DNA of 14,060 nt, from contig CAZGTQ010000455.1 of assembly GCA_964528575.1 (NCBI GenBank), forward strand, positions 1 through 14,060, written 5' to 3'. Shown here piece by piece: positions 1 to 7,377 of the stretch; the first letter of the stretch is position 1, and each line of letters opens with the position of its first letter. The position numbers and the translations under genes are program-made. This DNA is from CAZGTQ01 sp964528575 (GTDB lineage: Bacteria > Planctomycetota > UBA1135 > GCA-002686595). A model generated the notes under the pieces. The model was not told the origin of the DNA, searched no databases, and was given only the letters and a program-made list of their open reading frames with translations.

Positions 1-1
1 G

Positions 2-166
2 GGGCTGTTCCCGGGGATCGACGTGGAGCTGCCGTCCGCGCTCGTCACGCTCTTCGTCGCCCTGCTCGCGGTGCCGCAAGCGACGCACTACGTGCTCGAC
101 GGCTGGATCTGGCGCACGCGCGGGAGCGCGGACCTGCGCGCCTTCCTGGCGCGGAAGAGCGAGTGA
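2..166 (+). CDS. Integral membrane protein, C-terminal fragment
   Basis: The frame is open from the left edge to a TGA at 164-166, giving the last 54 residues; the start lies outside the window. Residues 11-28 of the fragment form one hydrophobic, probably transmembrane, segment (PSALVTLFVALLAVPQA). It is followed by the short motif HYVLDGWIWR (29-38) and a basic/hydrophilic end rich in Arg and Lys, as expected for a cytoplasmic tail. The H-Y-x-x-D-x-x-I-W-R pattern resembles one I recall at the C-termini of poorly characterised polytopic membrane proteins, but I cannot name the family. Codon use (GC at third positions) matches the downstream genes. A 256-bp gap separates it from the peroxidase gene on the same strand, so it is probably a separate transcription unit. 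Membrane location is fairly clear; function is unknown. Confidence 0.7.
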   Translation, partial: GLFPGIDVELPSALVTLFVALLAVPQATHYVLDGWIWRTRGSADLRAFLARKSE

Positions 167-180
167 GCGCCGTGCACCTG

Positions 181-240
181 ACGCTGCGCGTGTGCACGCG
201 ACGCTGCACGCGGGCACGCGACGCTGCGCGTGTGCGCGAG
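181..240. repeat. 20-bp tandem repeat, three imperfect copies
   Basis: Three head-to-tail 20-bp units lie at 181-200, 201-220 and 221-240. All begin with ACGCTGC; copies 1 and 3 differ at two positions, and copies 1 and 2 at three. The block starts 14 bases after the stop codon of the membrane protein. Copy 1 contains an inverted repeat, CGCGT-GTGC-ACGCG (188-191 region, within 187-200), so the block could fold at the 3' end of the upstream transcript. There is no T-tract, so it is not a standard intrinsic terminator. Function unknown. Confidence 0.75.
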
Positions 241-422
241 CGCCCTGAGCGAGCGGCCCGGCCGTACGCCCTCGTTCGTAGCGCGGGGCGCGCGAGGTGC
301 GCAGCCGGCGTGCAACGTCGGCCCTCCAGGAAAGTGGCGGAACCAGGGGCGCGCCGCGTGGTTCATGCTGCCGGCCGGCCCGTGGATTCCCCGCCGTCCT
401 TCCACCTTCGAAGGCCCAGCCC

Positions 423-2042
423 ATGCGACTCGCGCTCTCCTCCCTCGCGCTGCTCTTCCTCCCGGTCGCCGTCGCCGGCGCCGCGGGCGCACAGCTCCCG
501 CCGCCGCCGTTCCCGCCGGGCAACCCTCCGTCGGCGGCGAAGAACGACCTCGGCAAGGCGCTCTTCTTCGAGGAGCAGCTCTCCTCGACCGGCACCGTCG
601 CGTGCGCGACGTGCCACATCGCCGGCGCCGGCGGGAGCGATCCGCGCACGGCCGCCGGGCTCGGCTCGACGCACCCCGGAGCCGACGGGCTCTTCGGCTC
701 GCCGGACGACGTGCTCGGCTCGCCCGGCGTGCCCGGCAACCTCGCGAGCGGCAGCTACGTCCCCGTCGTGCCCTTCGGCATCGACCCGCGCGTCACGTCG
801 CGCCGCGCGCCGACGATGATCAACGCCGCGTACGCGCCGCGGCTGTTCTGGGACGGGCGCGCGGAGTCGTCGTTCGCGGACCCGCTCACCGGCGCGACGA
901 TCCTGCAAAGCGGCGCCGCGCTTGAGAGCCAGGCGCTCCAGCCGCCGGTCAGCGACGTCGAGATGGCGCACGTGAACGCGGACTGGGCGAGCGTCGCCGC
1001 GCGGATCGCGACCGTGAAGCCGCTCGCGCTCGCGAGCGAGCTGCCGCCGCAGCTCGCGGGCTTCGTCGCGGGGCGCACCTATCCCGAGCTCTTCCAGCTC
1101 GCCTTCGGCACGCCCGACGTGACGCCGGCGCGCATCGCGATGGCGCTCGCGGCGTGGGAACGCACGCAGATCTCCGATCAGTCGGCGTTCGATCAGGGCA
1201 ACCTGACGATGTTGCAGTTCATGGGCTCGCAGGTGTTCAACTTCGCGGGCTGCGCGGCGTGCCATCCGCCGCCGTTCTTCACCGACCACCAGTTCCACAA
1301 CATCGGCGTGCGTCCCGTCGGCGAGGATCCCGGCCGCTTCGCCGTCACGGGCAACCCGGTCGACCAGGGCCGCTTCAAGACGCCGTCGCTGCGCAACGTC
1401 GCGCTGCGCGCCCCGTTCTTCCACAACGGCGGCGCCGCGACGCTGACGGAGGTCGTCGAGTTCTACGACCGCGGCGGCGACTTCCCGTTCAACCAGGACC
1501 CGCTGATCCAGCCGCTCGGCCTGTTCCCGATGCAGAAGCAGGCGCTGGTCGCGTTCCTCGGGGCGCTGACCGACCCGCGCGTCGCGAGCGAGATCGGTCC
1601 GTTCGCGCGCCCGACGCTGTTCAGCGAGAGCACGCGCGTGCCGTCGAGCTACGGCGCAGGCACGGCAGGCTTCGGCGGCGTCGTGCCGCGCGCCGTCGCG
1701 CTCGAGCCGCCGCTCCTGGGCAACCCGAGCTTCACGCTCGCCCTCTCCGACGCGCGTGGCGGCGTGCCCGCGCTGCTCGGCATCGACTTCCTGCCCAGCC
1801 CCGCGGGCATCCCGTTCGCGGGGGTGACGGTCTGGCTCGGTCCGACGCCCGCGCTGCACCTCGCCGCGGTGCCCGCGCTCGACGGCGTCGGTCCCGGCGG
1901 CGGCACGACGTCGCTCACGTTCCCGCTGGCGCCCCAGCCCGCGTTCGCGGGCATCGACCTCTTCGGCCAGTGGATCGTCGTCGACCAGGCCGGCCCGCAG
2001 GGCTTCTCCGCGAGCGACGCGTTCACGTTCGAGCTCTTCTGA
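423..2042 (+). CDS. Secreted di-heme cytochrome c peroxidase/MauG-family protein with extra C-terminal domain
   Basis: 539 residues. I chose the ATG at 423 because it opens with a clear signal peptide (MRLALSSLALLFLPVAVAG, probable cleavage after AGA at residue 23) and has GAAGG about 8 bases upstream; the frame extends further upstream but without coding character. Two c-type heme motifs are present: CATCH at residues 61-65 and CAACH at 277-281. The family landmarks FHNIGV and FKTPSLRNVALRAPFFHNGG lie after the second heme, and VEFYDRGGD and LGALTDP precede the end of the catalytic part near residue 392. Family members are periplasmic and reduce H2O2 or oxidise substrates or partner proteins; which applies here is not visible. 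Bacterial CCPs are usually about 320-400 residues. The last ~140 residues are an added Gly/Pro/Ala-rich beta-type module ending GQWIVVD...SASDAFTFELF. The next gene is on the same strand 109 bp away. Confidence 0.92.
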   Translation: MRLALSSLALLFLPVAVAGAAGAQLPPPPFPPGNPPSAAKNDLGKALFFEEQLSSTGTVACATCHIAGAGGSDPRTAAGLGSTHPGADGLFGSPDDVLGSPGVPGNLASGSYVPVVPFGIDPRVTSRRAPTMINAAYAPRLFWDGRAESSFADPLTGATILQSGAALESQALQPPVSDVEMAHVNADWASVAARIATVKPLALASELPPQLAGFVAGRTYPELFQLAFGTPDVTPARIAMALAAWERTQISDQSAFDQGNLTMLQFMGSQVFNFAGCAACHPPPFFTDHQFHNIGVRPVGEDPGRFAVTGNPVDQGRFKTPSLRNVALRAPFFHNGGAATLTEVVEFYDRGGDFPFNQDPLIQPLGLFPMQKQALVAFLGALTDPRVASEIGPFARPTLFSESTRVPSSYGAGTAGFGGVVPRAVALEPPLLGNPSFTLALSDARGGVPALLGIDFLPSPAGIPFAGVTVWLGPTPALHLAAVPALDGVGPGGGTTSLTFPLAPQPAFAGIDLFGQWIVVDQAGPQGFSASDAFTFELF

Positions 2043-2111
2043 TCGGAGCGCGGATTCCCCGCGACGTCACCGCGAAGCCGCTCGGCGAGCACGCATCTCT
2101 CGCAAGCGGGC

Positions 2112-2117
2112 TACCAT
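2112..2117 (+). promoter_or_regulatory. Possible -10 element (TACCAT) upstream of FG-GAP gene
   Basis: TACCAT matches TATAAT at four of six positions and lies 34 bases before the ATG at 2152, in the 109-bp gap after the peroxidase gene. I do not see a convincing -35 box. Similar TANNNT hexamers followed by GG or CG lie upstream of two other exported-protein genes (8750-8755 on + and 12608-12613 on -). This is tentative. Confidence 0.22.
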
Positions 2118-2151
2118 CGTGCGGTCCCCCCGACCCGATCCAGGAATCGCC

Positions 2152-3789
2152 ATGCCCCGCGTCGTCTCCGTCCTCGTGCTCGCCGTCGCCATCGCGGACG
2201 GCGGCGGAGCGCAGCAGCTCGAGAAGCTCCTCGCGGCCGACGGCGATGTGAACGATGCGCTCGGCTCCGCCATCGCCGCCGATGGACAGCGCTGCGTCGT
2301 CGCCGCCCGCAAGAGCGACGTCGCGGGCGCCGCGTACGTGTTCGAGCTCGGCGCCGCGGGCTGGGCGCAGACCGCGAAGCTCGTGCCCTCGGACGGCGTA
2401 GCGGCCGGCACGTTCGGACGCTCGCTCGCGATCGACGGCGACCGCGTCCTCGTCGGTGCGAACAACCAGTTCCCCGAGACGACCGAGACCGCCGGTGCCG
2501 TCTACGTCTTCGAGCGCGCCGGCGCCGCGTGGACGCAGACGGCGAAGCTGACGGCGAGCGACGCCGCGGAAGGCGACTACTTCGGCGTCTCGGTCGCGCT
2601 CGAGGGCGACGTCGCGGTCGTCGGCGCCGGCTGGAACGACGATCCGAGCGAGAACGCGGGCTCGGTCTACGTGTTCGAGCGGCAGGGGACAGCGTGGGTC
2701 GAGACCGCCGAGCTCGCGCCGCTCGATGCCGCCGCGTCGACCGGCGCGTTCTTCGGATGCTCGGTCGCGATCGCCGGGTCGCGCATCCTCGCCGGCGCGT
2801 ACGGCAACGACTCGCCCACGCTCAACTGCGGCGCGGCGTACGTGTTCGAGCTCGGCGAGAGCGGCTGGGCGCAGGTCGCCAAGCTCACGGCCGCGGACGC
2901 GGACGTCGCCGACTGGTTCGGGCTCGCCGTGGCGCTCTCGCCCGACGGCGAGGCGCTCGTCGGGGCGCCGAACGACGACCAGCTCGGCGAGAACGCGGGA
3001 GCGGCGTACGTCTTCCGCGCCGCGAGCGGCTGGGCGCAGACCGCGAAGCTCGTCGCTGCGGACGGAGGAGCGTCCGATCTGTTCGGCTTCGCGGCCGATC
3101 TCGACGGCGACGCGATCTTCGTCGGCGCCGACCGCGACCAGGGCACCGTCGGCCTCGGCGCGGGCTCCGCATACGTCTTCGCGCGCGTCGGCTCGGCGTG
3201 GGTCGAGACGGCGAAGATCCAGCCTGCCGACGCGGCGCCCGGCGACTTCTTCGGCCGCGCGGTCGCCGTGTCGGGCGCCGTCGCGCTCGCCGGCTCGATC
3301 GGCGCCGACGATTCGGGCTCGGAGTCGGGCGCCGCGTACGCGCTCGACCTGTGCGGGCTGGTCCCCGGCCTGGAGCGCGCCATCCTCTCGGCGAGCGGCG
3401 GTCCGATCTCGCTCGTCGCCGGCGGCGCCCAGCAACTCGTCCTCGAGACGTGCCCGCCGTCGTTCGCCGGCGCGATCTACCTCGTCGCGGGCTCGACGGC
3501 CGCCGCGCCGCCCGGACAAGGGATCCCGATCGACGGGATCCTGCTCCCGCTCACGGTCGACGCCTACGGCCTGTGGGCGCTCGCGAACGCCAACGGCCCG
3601 ATCCTGCCCGGCTTCCTCGGCCTCTTCGACGCGAACAGCAGCGCGACGGCGACGCTCGCGGTGCCACCCGCCGCGCCGCCGGCGCTCGCGGGCCTGACGC
3701 TGTACCACGCGTTCGTCGCGTTCGCGGCGACGCCGCCGTTCGAGGCGCTGCTCGCCAGCAACGCGGTCTCGGTGCAGCTCGTTCCCTGA
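2152..3789 (+). CDS. Secreted seven-bladed FG-GAP repeat protein
   Basis: 545 residues. The ATG at 2152 is preferred over an upstream GTG at 2119 because AGGA (2142-2145) sits 6 bases before it and it starts a signal peptide (MPRVVSVLVLAVAIA, cleavage near GGA/QQ at 20-21). Seven repeats of about 55 residues follow, each of the form K-L-x-x-x-D...FG-x-(S/A)-V-A-x-x-G...VGA...GAAYVFE...W. The FG (first copy LG) pairs fall near residues 38, 89, 145, 202, 257, 312 and 368. This is an integrin-type FG-GAP beta-propeller, and seven copies are enough to close one. Residues ~411-545 form a separate C-terminal module ending SNAVSVQLVP, related to those of two other proteins in the window. No catalytic residues are visible; binding or surface display is inferred. 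Its stop nearly abuts that of the convergent RNase H gene. Two stretches repeat exactly at DNA level (2359-2384 and 3028-3053). Confidence 0.93.
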   Translation: MPRVVSVLVLAVAIADGGGAQQLEKLLAADGDVNDALGSAIAADGQRCVVAARKSDVAGAAYVFELGAAGWAQTAKLVPSDGVAAGTFGRSLAIDGDRVLVGANNQFPETTETAGAVYVFERAGAAWTQTAKLTASDAAEGDYFGVSVALEGDVAVVGAGWNDDPSENAGSVYVFERQGTAWVETAELAPLDAAASTGAFFGCSVAIAGSRILAGAYGNDSPTLNCGAAYVFELGESGWAQVAKLTAADADVADWFGLAVALSPDGEALVGAPNDDQLGENAGAAYVFRAASGWAQTAKLVAADGGASDLFGFAADLDGDAIFVGADRDQGTVGLGAGSAYVFARVGSAWVETAKIQPADAAPGDFFGRAVAVSGAVALAGSIGADDSGSESGAAYALDLCGLVPGLERAILSASGGPISLVAGGAQQLVLETCPPSFAGAIYLVAGSTAAAPPGQGIPIDGILLPLTVDAYGLWALANANGPILPGFLGLFDANSSATATLAVPPAAPPALAGLTLYHAFVAFAATPPFEALLASNAVSVQLVP

Positions 3790-3798
3790 CGCCGTCAG
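3786..3798. terminator. Small hairpin spanning two convergent stop codons
   Basis: CTGAC-GCC-GTCAG forms a perfect 5-bp inverted repeat with a 3-base loop. It contains the TGA of the FG-GAP gene (3787-3789) and, on the other strand, the TGA of RNase H (3795-3797). It could act as a small bidirectional stop signal, but the stem is short and there is no T-tract. Some of the symmetry comes simply from two facing TGA codons. Confidence 0.25.
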
Positions 3799-4424
3799 AG
3801 CTCGTCGCGCAGCCAGGCCGTCGAGAGGCTGTCGGCGTACTCGTTCCAGCGGTGGCCCGAGTGCGCCGCGATCCACTCGAGGCGGCAGCGCGGATGGGCG
3901 CGGGCGAGCGTGTAGAGCTCCTGCACGAGCTCGAGGTTCTTGATCTCGCCGCCCTTGCGCGTCCAGCCGCGGCGCTCCCAGCCGGCGGCCCACTTCGTGA
4001 TCGTGTCGACGCACAGCTTGCTGTCGGTGTAGATCGAGAGCGCGGCGTCGGCGGGGAGCATGCGGTAGGCCTCGATCAGCGCGCGCAGCTCCATGCGGTT
4101 GTTCGTCGTCGCGGACTCGTGGCCGTGCCTCTGCGCGACGACCTGGCCGCCCTGGACCCACACGACGCCCCAGCCGCCGGGGCCGGGATTGGGGTGCGCG
4201 CTCCCGTCGGTGAACGCGCCGTCGGCAGGCCCGCCCGCGTAGCGCGCGAGCACCTGCGCGAGCGTCAGGTTCTCCTCGACGAGCGTCGTCGCGCGCCCGC
4301 CGCGCGACGCCTTCTTCGGGCTGTGCGCGCGGCAATGCTTCGGCTTCCAACCGGGGTACTTCTTCAGCACGGACGGCGGGACGTCGAACGGCGTGCCGCA
4401 CACCTCGCAACGGAACTTCGACAT
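3795..4424 (-). CDS. rnhA: Ribonuclease HI with N-terminal zinc-finger extension
   Basis: 209 residues from the ATG at 4424-4422; AGGG lies 4 bases upstream. The RNase HI core starts near residue 68. The four carboxylates are visible: D73 in FTDGSAHPNPGPGGWG, E112 in NNRMELRALIEAY, D134 in IYTDSKLCVDTI, and D198 in NEYADSLS. H188 in AAHSGHRWNE matches the mobile catalytic histidine. The enzyme cuts the RNA strand of RNA-DNA hybrids (Okazaki primers, R-loops) in the cytoplasm. Residues 1-40 are an extension with C6-x2-C9 and C31-x2-H34, a likely zinc-binding finger, around the phrase YPGWKPKHC; such a finger could help nucleic-acid binding, which is inference. The typical core is about 150-155 residues. 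It is the last gene of the minus-strand unit, 31 bp after the cytochrome gene. Confidence 0.95.
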   Translation of the reverse strand: MSKFRCEVCGTPFDVPPSVLKKYPGWKPKHCRAHSPKKASRGGRATTLVEENLTLAQVLARYAGGPADGAFTDGSAHPNPGPGGWGVVWVQGGQVVAQRHGHESATTNNRMELRALIEAYRMLPADAALSIYTDSKLCVDTITKWAAGWERRGWTRKGGEIKNLELVQELYTLARAHPRCRLEWIAAHSGHRWNEYADSLSTAWLRDEL

Positions 4425-4455
4425 GCTGCCCTGGGCCAGTCCGGGATGAGTCGGG

Positions 4456-7377
4456 CTACAGCTCGCGGCGCACGCGACGGCCGAACGCGGGCTGCGCGCG
4501 GTCGCCGCCCGCGAGGACGTACGACAAGAGGTCGAGGATCTCGTCGCGCTCGAGCACGTTCAAGAGCCCCTCGGGCATCGACGACAGCGGCGACGGCTCG
4601 CGCTCGGCGATCTCGTTGGGGTGCAGCTCGACGCGCCGGTCCGGCGGCGAAGCGAGGCGGAGCACGAGCGCGTCCGCGTCGTCGCGCTCGATGCGGCCCG
4701 CGAGCAGCTCGCCGTCCGCCGTCGTGACGAGCGTGTCGCGGTACTGGTCCGAGATGACGCTCGAGGGCCGCGCGATCGCCTCGAGCAGGTCGCGCGGCGC
4801 GAAGCGGCCGCCCGCGCCCGTCAGGTCCGGCCCGTGGCTGCCGCCCTCGCCGGCGATGCGGTGGCACGCGCCGCACGCCGCGCGCTCGAACGCGTCGCAG
4901 CCCCGCTCGAAGTCGCGGCCGGCGCGCAGCGCGCCGAGCTCGCGCTCGAGCTCCTCGAACGTCCACGCGCGCACGAAATGCGCCGCGCCCGCAGCGGTCG
5001 CGACCGCCGGAGCCGCGACCGCGGCGCGCGCGCGGGTCCACGGCGCTCCGACGTTCGCCTCGAGATCCGCGTCGATCGCGTCGAGGTACGCGCGGAAGCT
5101 CGCGCCGCCGCGGTACGTCGAGCGCGCCTGGGCGAGCCAGGCTGCGAAGCGGCGCAGCGCGTCGCTCGTCCACCCGGCCCGCGCGTTGCGCAGCGTGAAC
5201 GCGTACCCGAGCCGCTCCTCTTGCGTCGCGGCGCGCTCGAGGCGCTCGAGCGCGCGCGGGACGGCGCTCGGCTCGCCCAGGTGCACGAGCAGGGCGCACA
5301 GCTCGCGCTCAAGCGCGCCGTCGCCGCGCGCGCCGAGCTCCGCGAGCCGCGCCGCCAGAGCGGCGGACGGACGGCCGCCGCGCGCGAGCGCGACCGCGAG
5401 AACCCGCAGCGCCCCGGCGCGGCGATCGTCGTCGTACGTCTCGAGCGGGAGCGCGGCGACGCGTGCGACGACGCGGTCGGCGTGGAGCTCGGGCTGCGCG
5501 CGCACGAGCGCGAGCAGCGCCTCGATCGCGGCGCGCGGCCGCGTCTCGGCGAGCGCGCGCTCGGCCCACTCCGCCGCGTCCCGGTGCTCGAGCGCGACGC
5601 GCGCCGCGTGGCGCACGAAGCGGTCGGCGGAGTCGAGGTGCCGCCACAGGTCGCCGAGCTGCCCGGGCGCGCCCGGGCGGTGCAGCGCCTCGAGCTCGCC
5701 GCGCAGCGCGAGCGCGTCCGCCGGCGTCGGCTCCGCGCCGCCGCCGTCACGCTCCTCGCCGACCCATGCGCTGCCGACCCATGCGATGCGGTACAGCCCC
5801 GACTGCACGTTGCGGCCGCCGGTCGTCACCCACAGCGCGCCGTCGGCTCCGACGGCGAGGTCGGTGATCGGGAACGGCGTGCCCGACGCAAAGAGCTCGG
5901 CGCGGCCGCGGAAGCTCGCGCCGTCGGGCTCGAGGTGCACCGCCCAGAGGCGACCGTACGCCCAGTCGGCGGCGAAGAGCGCGCGGCGCCAGCGGGCCGG
6001 GAAGCGCGTGCGCGTTCCGAACGTCACGCCGGTCGGCGAGCCGACGCCGAGCTCGCAAGCAGCCGGCAGCGTGTCGGGCCAGCGCGCGGACCACTTGCCC
6101 GATCCGTGCCGCCAGCCCCAGTCCGCGCCGCTCACGACGTGCAGCACGCGCGTCGGCCGGTACCACGGCAGCCCGACGTCCCACTCCATGTCGGAATCGA
6201 ACGTGAACGCCTCGCCGCGCGCGTCGAACGCGAGGTCGTACGCGTTGCGCAGGCCGATCGCGACGATCTCGGCCCCGCGACCGTCGAGGTCGGTGCGCAC
6301 GATCGTGCCGCCGGGCGCGAGGCGGCCGACCGCGTGCCCGTTCGGATCGTCGAGGCGCGGCAGGAGCTGATCCTCGGCGGCGTGGAGCGCGCGGCTCGGC
6401 GCCCGCGGCGGCTCGGTGTGGTTGCCGAGCGCGAGCCAGAGCGACCCGCCATCGGGGCCGAGCACGACGGCGTGCGGGCCGTGCTCGCCGCCGCCGCGCA
6501 ACGGCAGGAGGAGCTCGCTCGCGTCGAGCGCGCCGTCGCCGTCCGTGTCGCGCGCGCGCCAGAGGCCGTGGTCGCGCTCGCCCTCGGCGACGACCGCGTA
6601 GAGGCTGCCGCGCGCCCACAGCAGCCCGTGCGCGCCGCCGAGCTCGACCGCGACGCGCTCGACGAGCGGAGCACCGCTCCCGTGCGGCGTGACGCGCCAG
6701 AGTGCGCCGTACTGATCGGACGCGAAGAAGCGGCCGCCGTCGTCGGCCGCGAGCGCGACCCACGAGCCCTGCGTGTCGCGCGGGACCGAGTGGACGAGCT
6801 CGCAGGTGAACCCCGGGGGCACGGCGATCGTGTCGCCGCTCGGCGCGCCCAGCGGCTGCGCACGCGCGCCGGTCCCGAGATCGCCCCACGGCGCGCAACC
6901 GAGCGCCCCGAGGGTCGCCGCGGCCGGCCACGCGCCGTCGTCGAAGGTCGGGTCGCTCCAGCCGCGCTCTTGATTGCCGGTCGCGCGCCAGCCGTCGCCG
7001 GTCGCCACGCGCCGCCGCCGGCCCGCGGCGTCGGTCCAGGAGAGCTCGAGCAGGAGCCCCGCGGCGCCGCCGTCGTTGCGCGCGGCGACGGCGAGCACGT
7101 TGCGGCCGGGGCGCAGCGCGGGCCCCAGGTCGAGCTCGACGGGGGTGGTCCACTCGTCGCTCGACGCGACGAGCTCGCCGCCGAGCCACACCTCGAGGTG
7201 GTTGTCCGCGGTCGCGAAGAGGCGCGCGTCGGCCGGCCCGTCGGCGGCGAAGACGCGCCGGAACCAGGCGCGCTCGCCGTCGCGCGCGACAGGACCGCTC
7301 CAGATCCAGTCGGCACGCGGCGGTGCCTCGAGCTCGCTCTGGAGGCCGCCGAACGCGGCGAAGAGGAGCGCGATCAC
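4456..7377 (-). CDS. Exported jelly-roll/propeller/cytochrome c protein (PVC-type membrane-bound dehydrogenase)
   Basis: 973 residues from a GTG at 7377. I chose this start because it overlaps the upstream stop as GTGA and begins a short hydrophobic leader (IALLFAAFGG); the frame continues upstream only as Arg-rich non-coding sequence. Domains in order: residues ~20-165, a galactose-binding-like jelly roll (WIWSG...FRRVF...ATADNHLEVWLGGELV...GRNVLAVAARN); ~180-530, a sorbosone/glucose-dehydrogenase-like propeller starting VPPGFTCELVHS; ~545-760, an Ala/Arg/Leu-rich helical stretch resembling HEAT repeats; ~820-960, a single-heme cytochrome with C835-G-A-C838-H839, PSSVISDQYRDTLV and SSMPEGLLNVL, where the Met is a likely axial ligand. 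This architecture matches Planctomycete/Verrucomicrobia families (TIGR02604-like propeller plus TIGR02603-like heme domain, from memory). Substrate is unknown; oxidation of a sugar or alcohol with electron transfer to the heme is inference. Confidence 0.9.
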   Translation of the reverse strand: MIALLFAAFGGLQSELEAPPRADWIWSGPVARDGERAWFRRVFAADGPADARLFATADNHLEVWLGGELVASSDEWTTPVELDLGPALRPGRNVLAVAARNDGGAAGLLLELSWTDAAGRRRRVATGDGWRATGNQERGWSDPTFDDGAWPAAATLGALGCAPWGDLGTGARAQPLGAPSGDTIAVPPGFTCELVHSVPRDTQGSWVALAADDGGRFFASDQYGALWRVTPHGSGAPLVERVAVELGGAHGLLWARGSLYAVVAEGERDHGLWRARDTDGDGALDASELLLPLRGGGEHGPHAVVLGPDGGSLWLALGNHTEPPRAPSRALHAAEDQLLPRLDDPNGHAVGRLAPGGTIVRTDLDGRGAEIVAIGLRNAYDLAFDARGEAFTFDSDMEWDVGLPWYRPTRVLHVVSGADWGWRHGSGKWSARWPDTLPAACELGVGSPTGVTFGTRTRFPARWRRALFAADWAYGRLWAVHLEPDGASFRGRAELFASGTPFPITDLAVGADGALWVTTGGRNVQSGLYRIAWVGSAWVGEERDGGGAEPTPADALALRGELEALHRPGAPGQLGDLWRHLDSADRFVRHAARVALEHRDAAEWAERALAETRPRAAIEALLALVRAQPELHADRVVARVAALPLETYDDDRRAGALRVLAVALARGGRPSAALAARLAELGARGDGALERELCALLVHLGEPSAVPRALERLERAATQEERLGYAFTLRNARAGWTSDALRRFAAWLAQARSTYRGGASFRAYLDAIDADLEANVGAPWTRARAAVAAPAVATAAGAAHFVRAWTFEELERELGALRAGRDFERGCDAFERAACGACHRIAGEGGSHGPDLTGAGGRFAPRDLLEAIARPSSVISDQYRDTLVTTADGELLAGRIERDDADALVLRLASPPDRRVELHPNEIAEREPSPLSSMPEGLLNVLERDEILDLLSYVLAGGDRAQPAFGRRVRREL
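5758..5787. repeat. 15-bp in-frame tandem duplication
   Basis: GCCGACCCATGCG plus CT or AT occurs twice head to tail (14 of 15 bases identical). It lies inside the dehydrogenase/cytochrome gene and encodes the doubled peptide AWVGSAWVG just after the propeller. Because the unit is a multiple of three, the frame is kept. Confidence 0.7.

Noticed and set aside
181..240. CRISPR array
   Set aside because: The 20-bp units are directly adjacent with no spacers and no cas gene is present.
297..422. Upstream extension of the peroxidase gene to an earlier ATG
   Set aside because: It would put ~42 Arg/Gly-rich residues before a good signal peptide; the ATG at 423 has its own GAAGG site.
2023..4410. 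Minus-strand open frame (about 795 codons) over the FG-GAP and RNase H genes
   Set aside because: It is Arg/Glu/Asp-rich with no recognisable domain; the FG-GAP and RNase HI frames explain the DNA fully.
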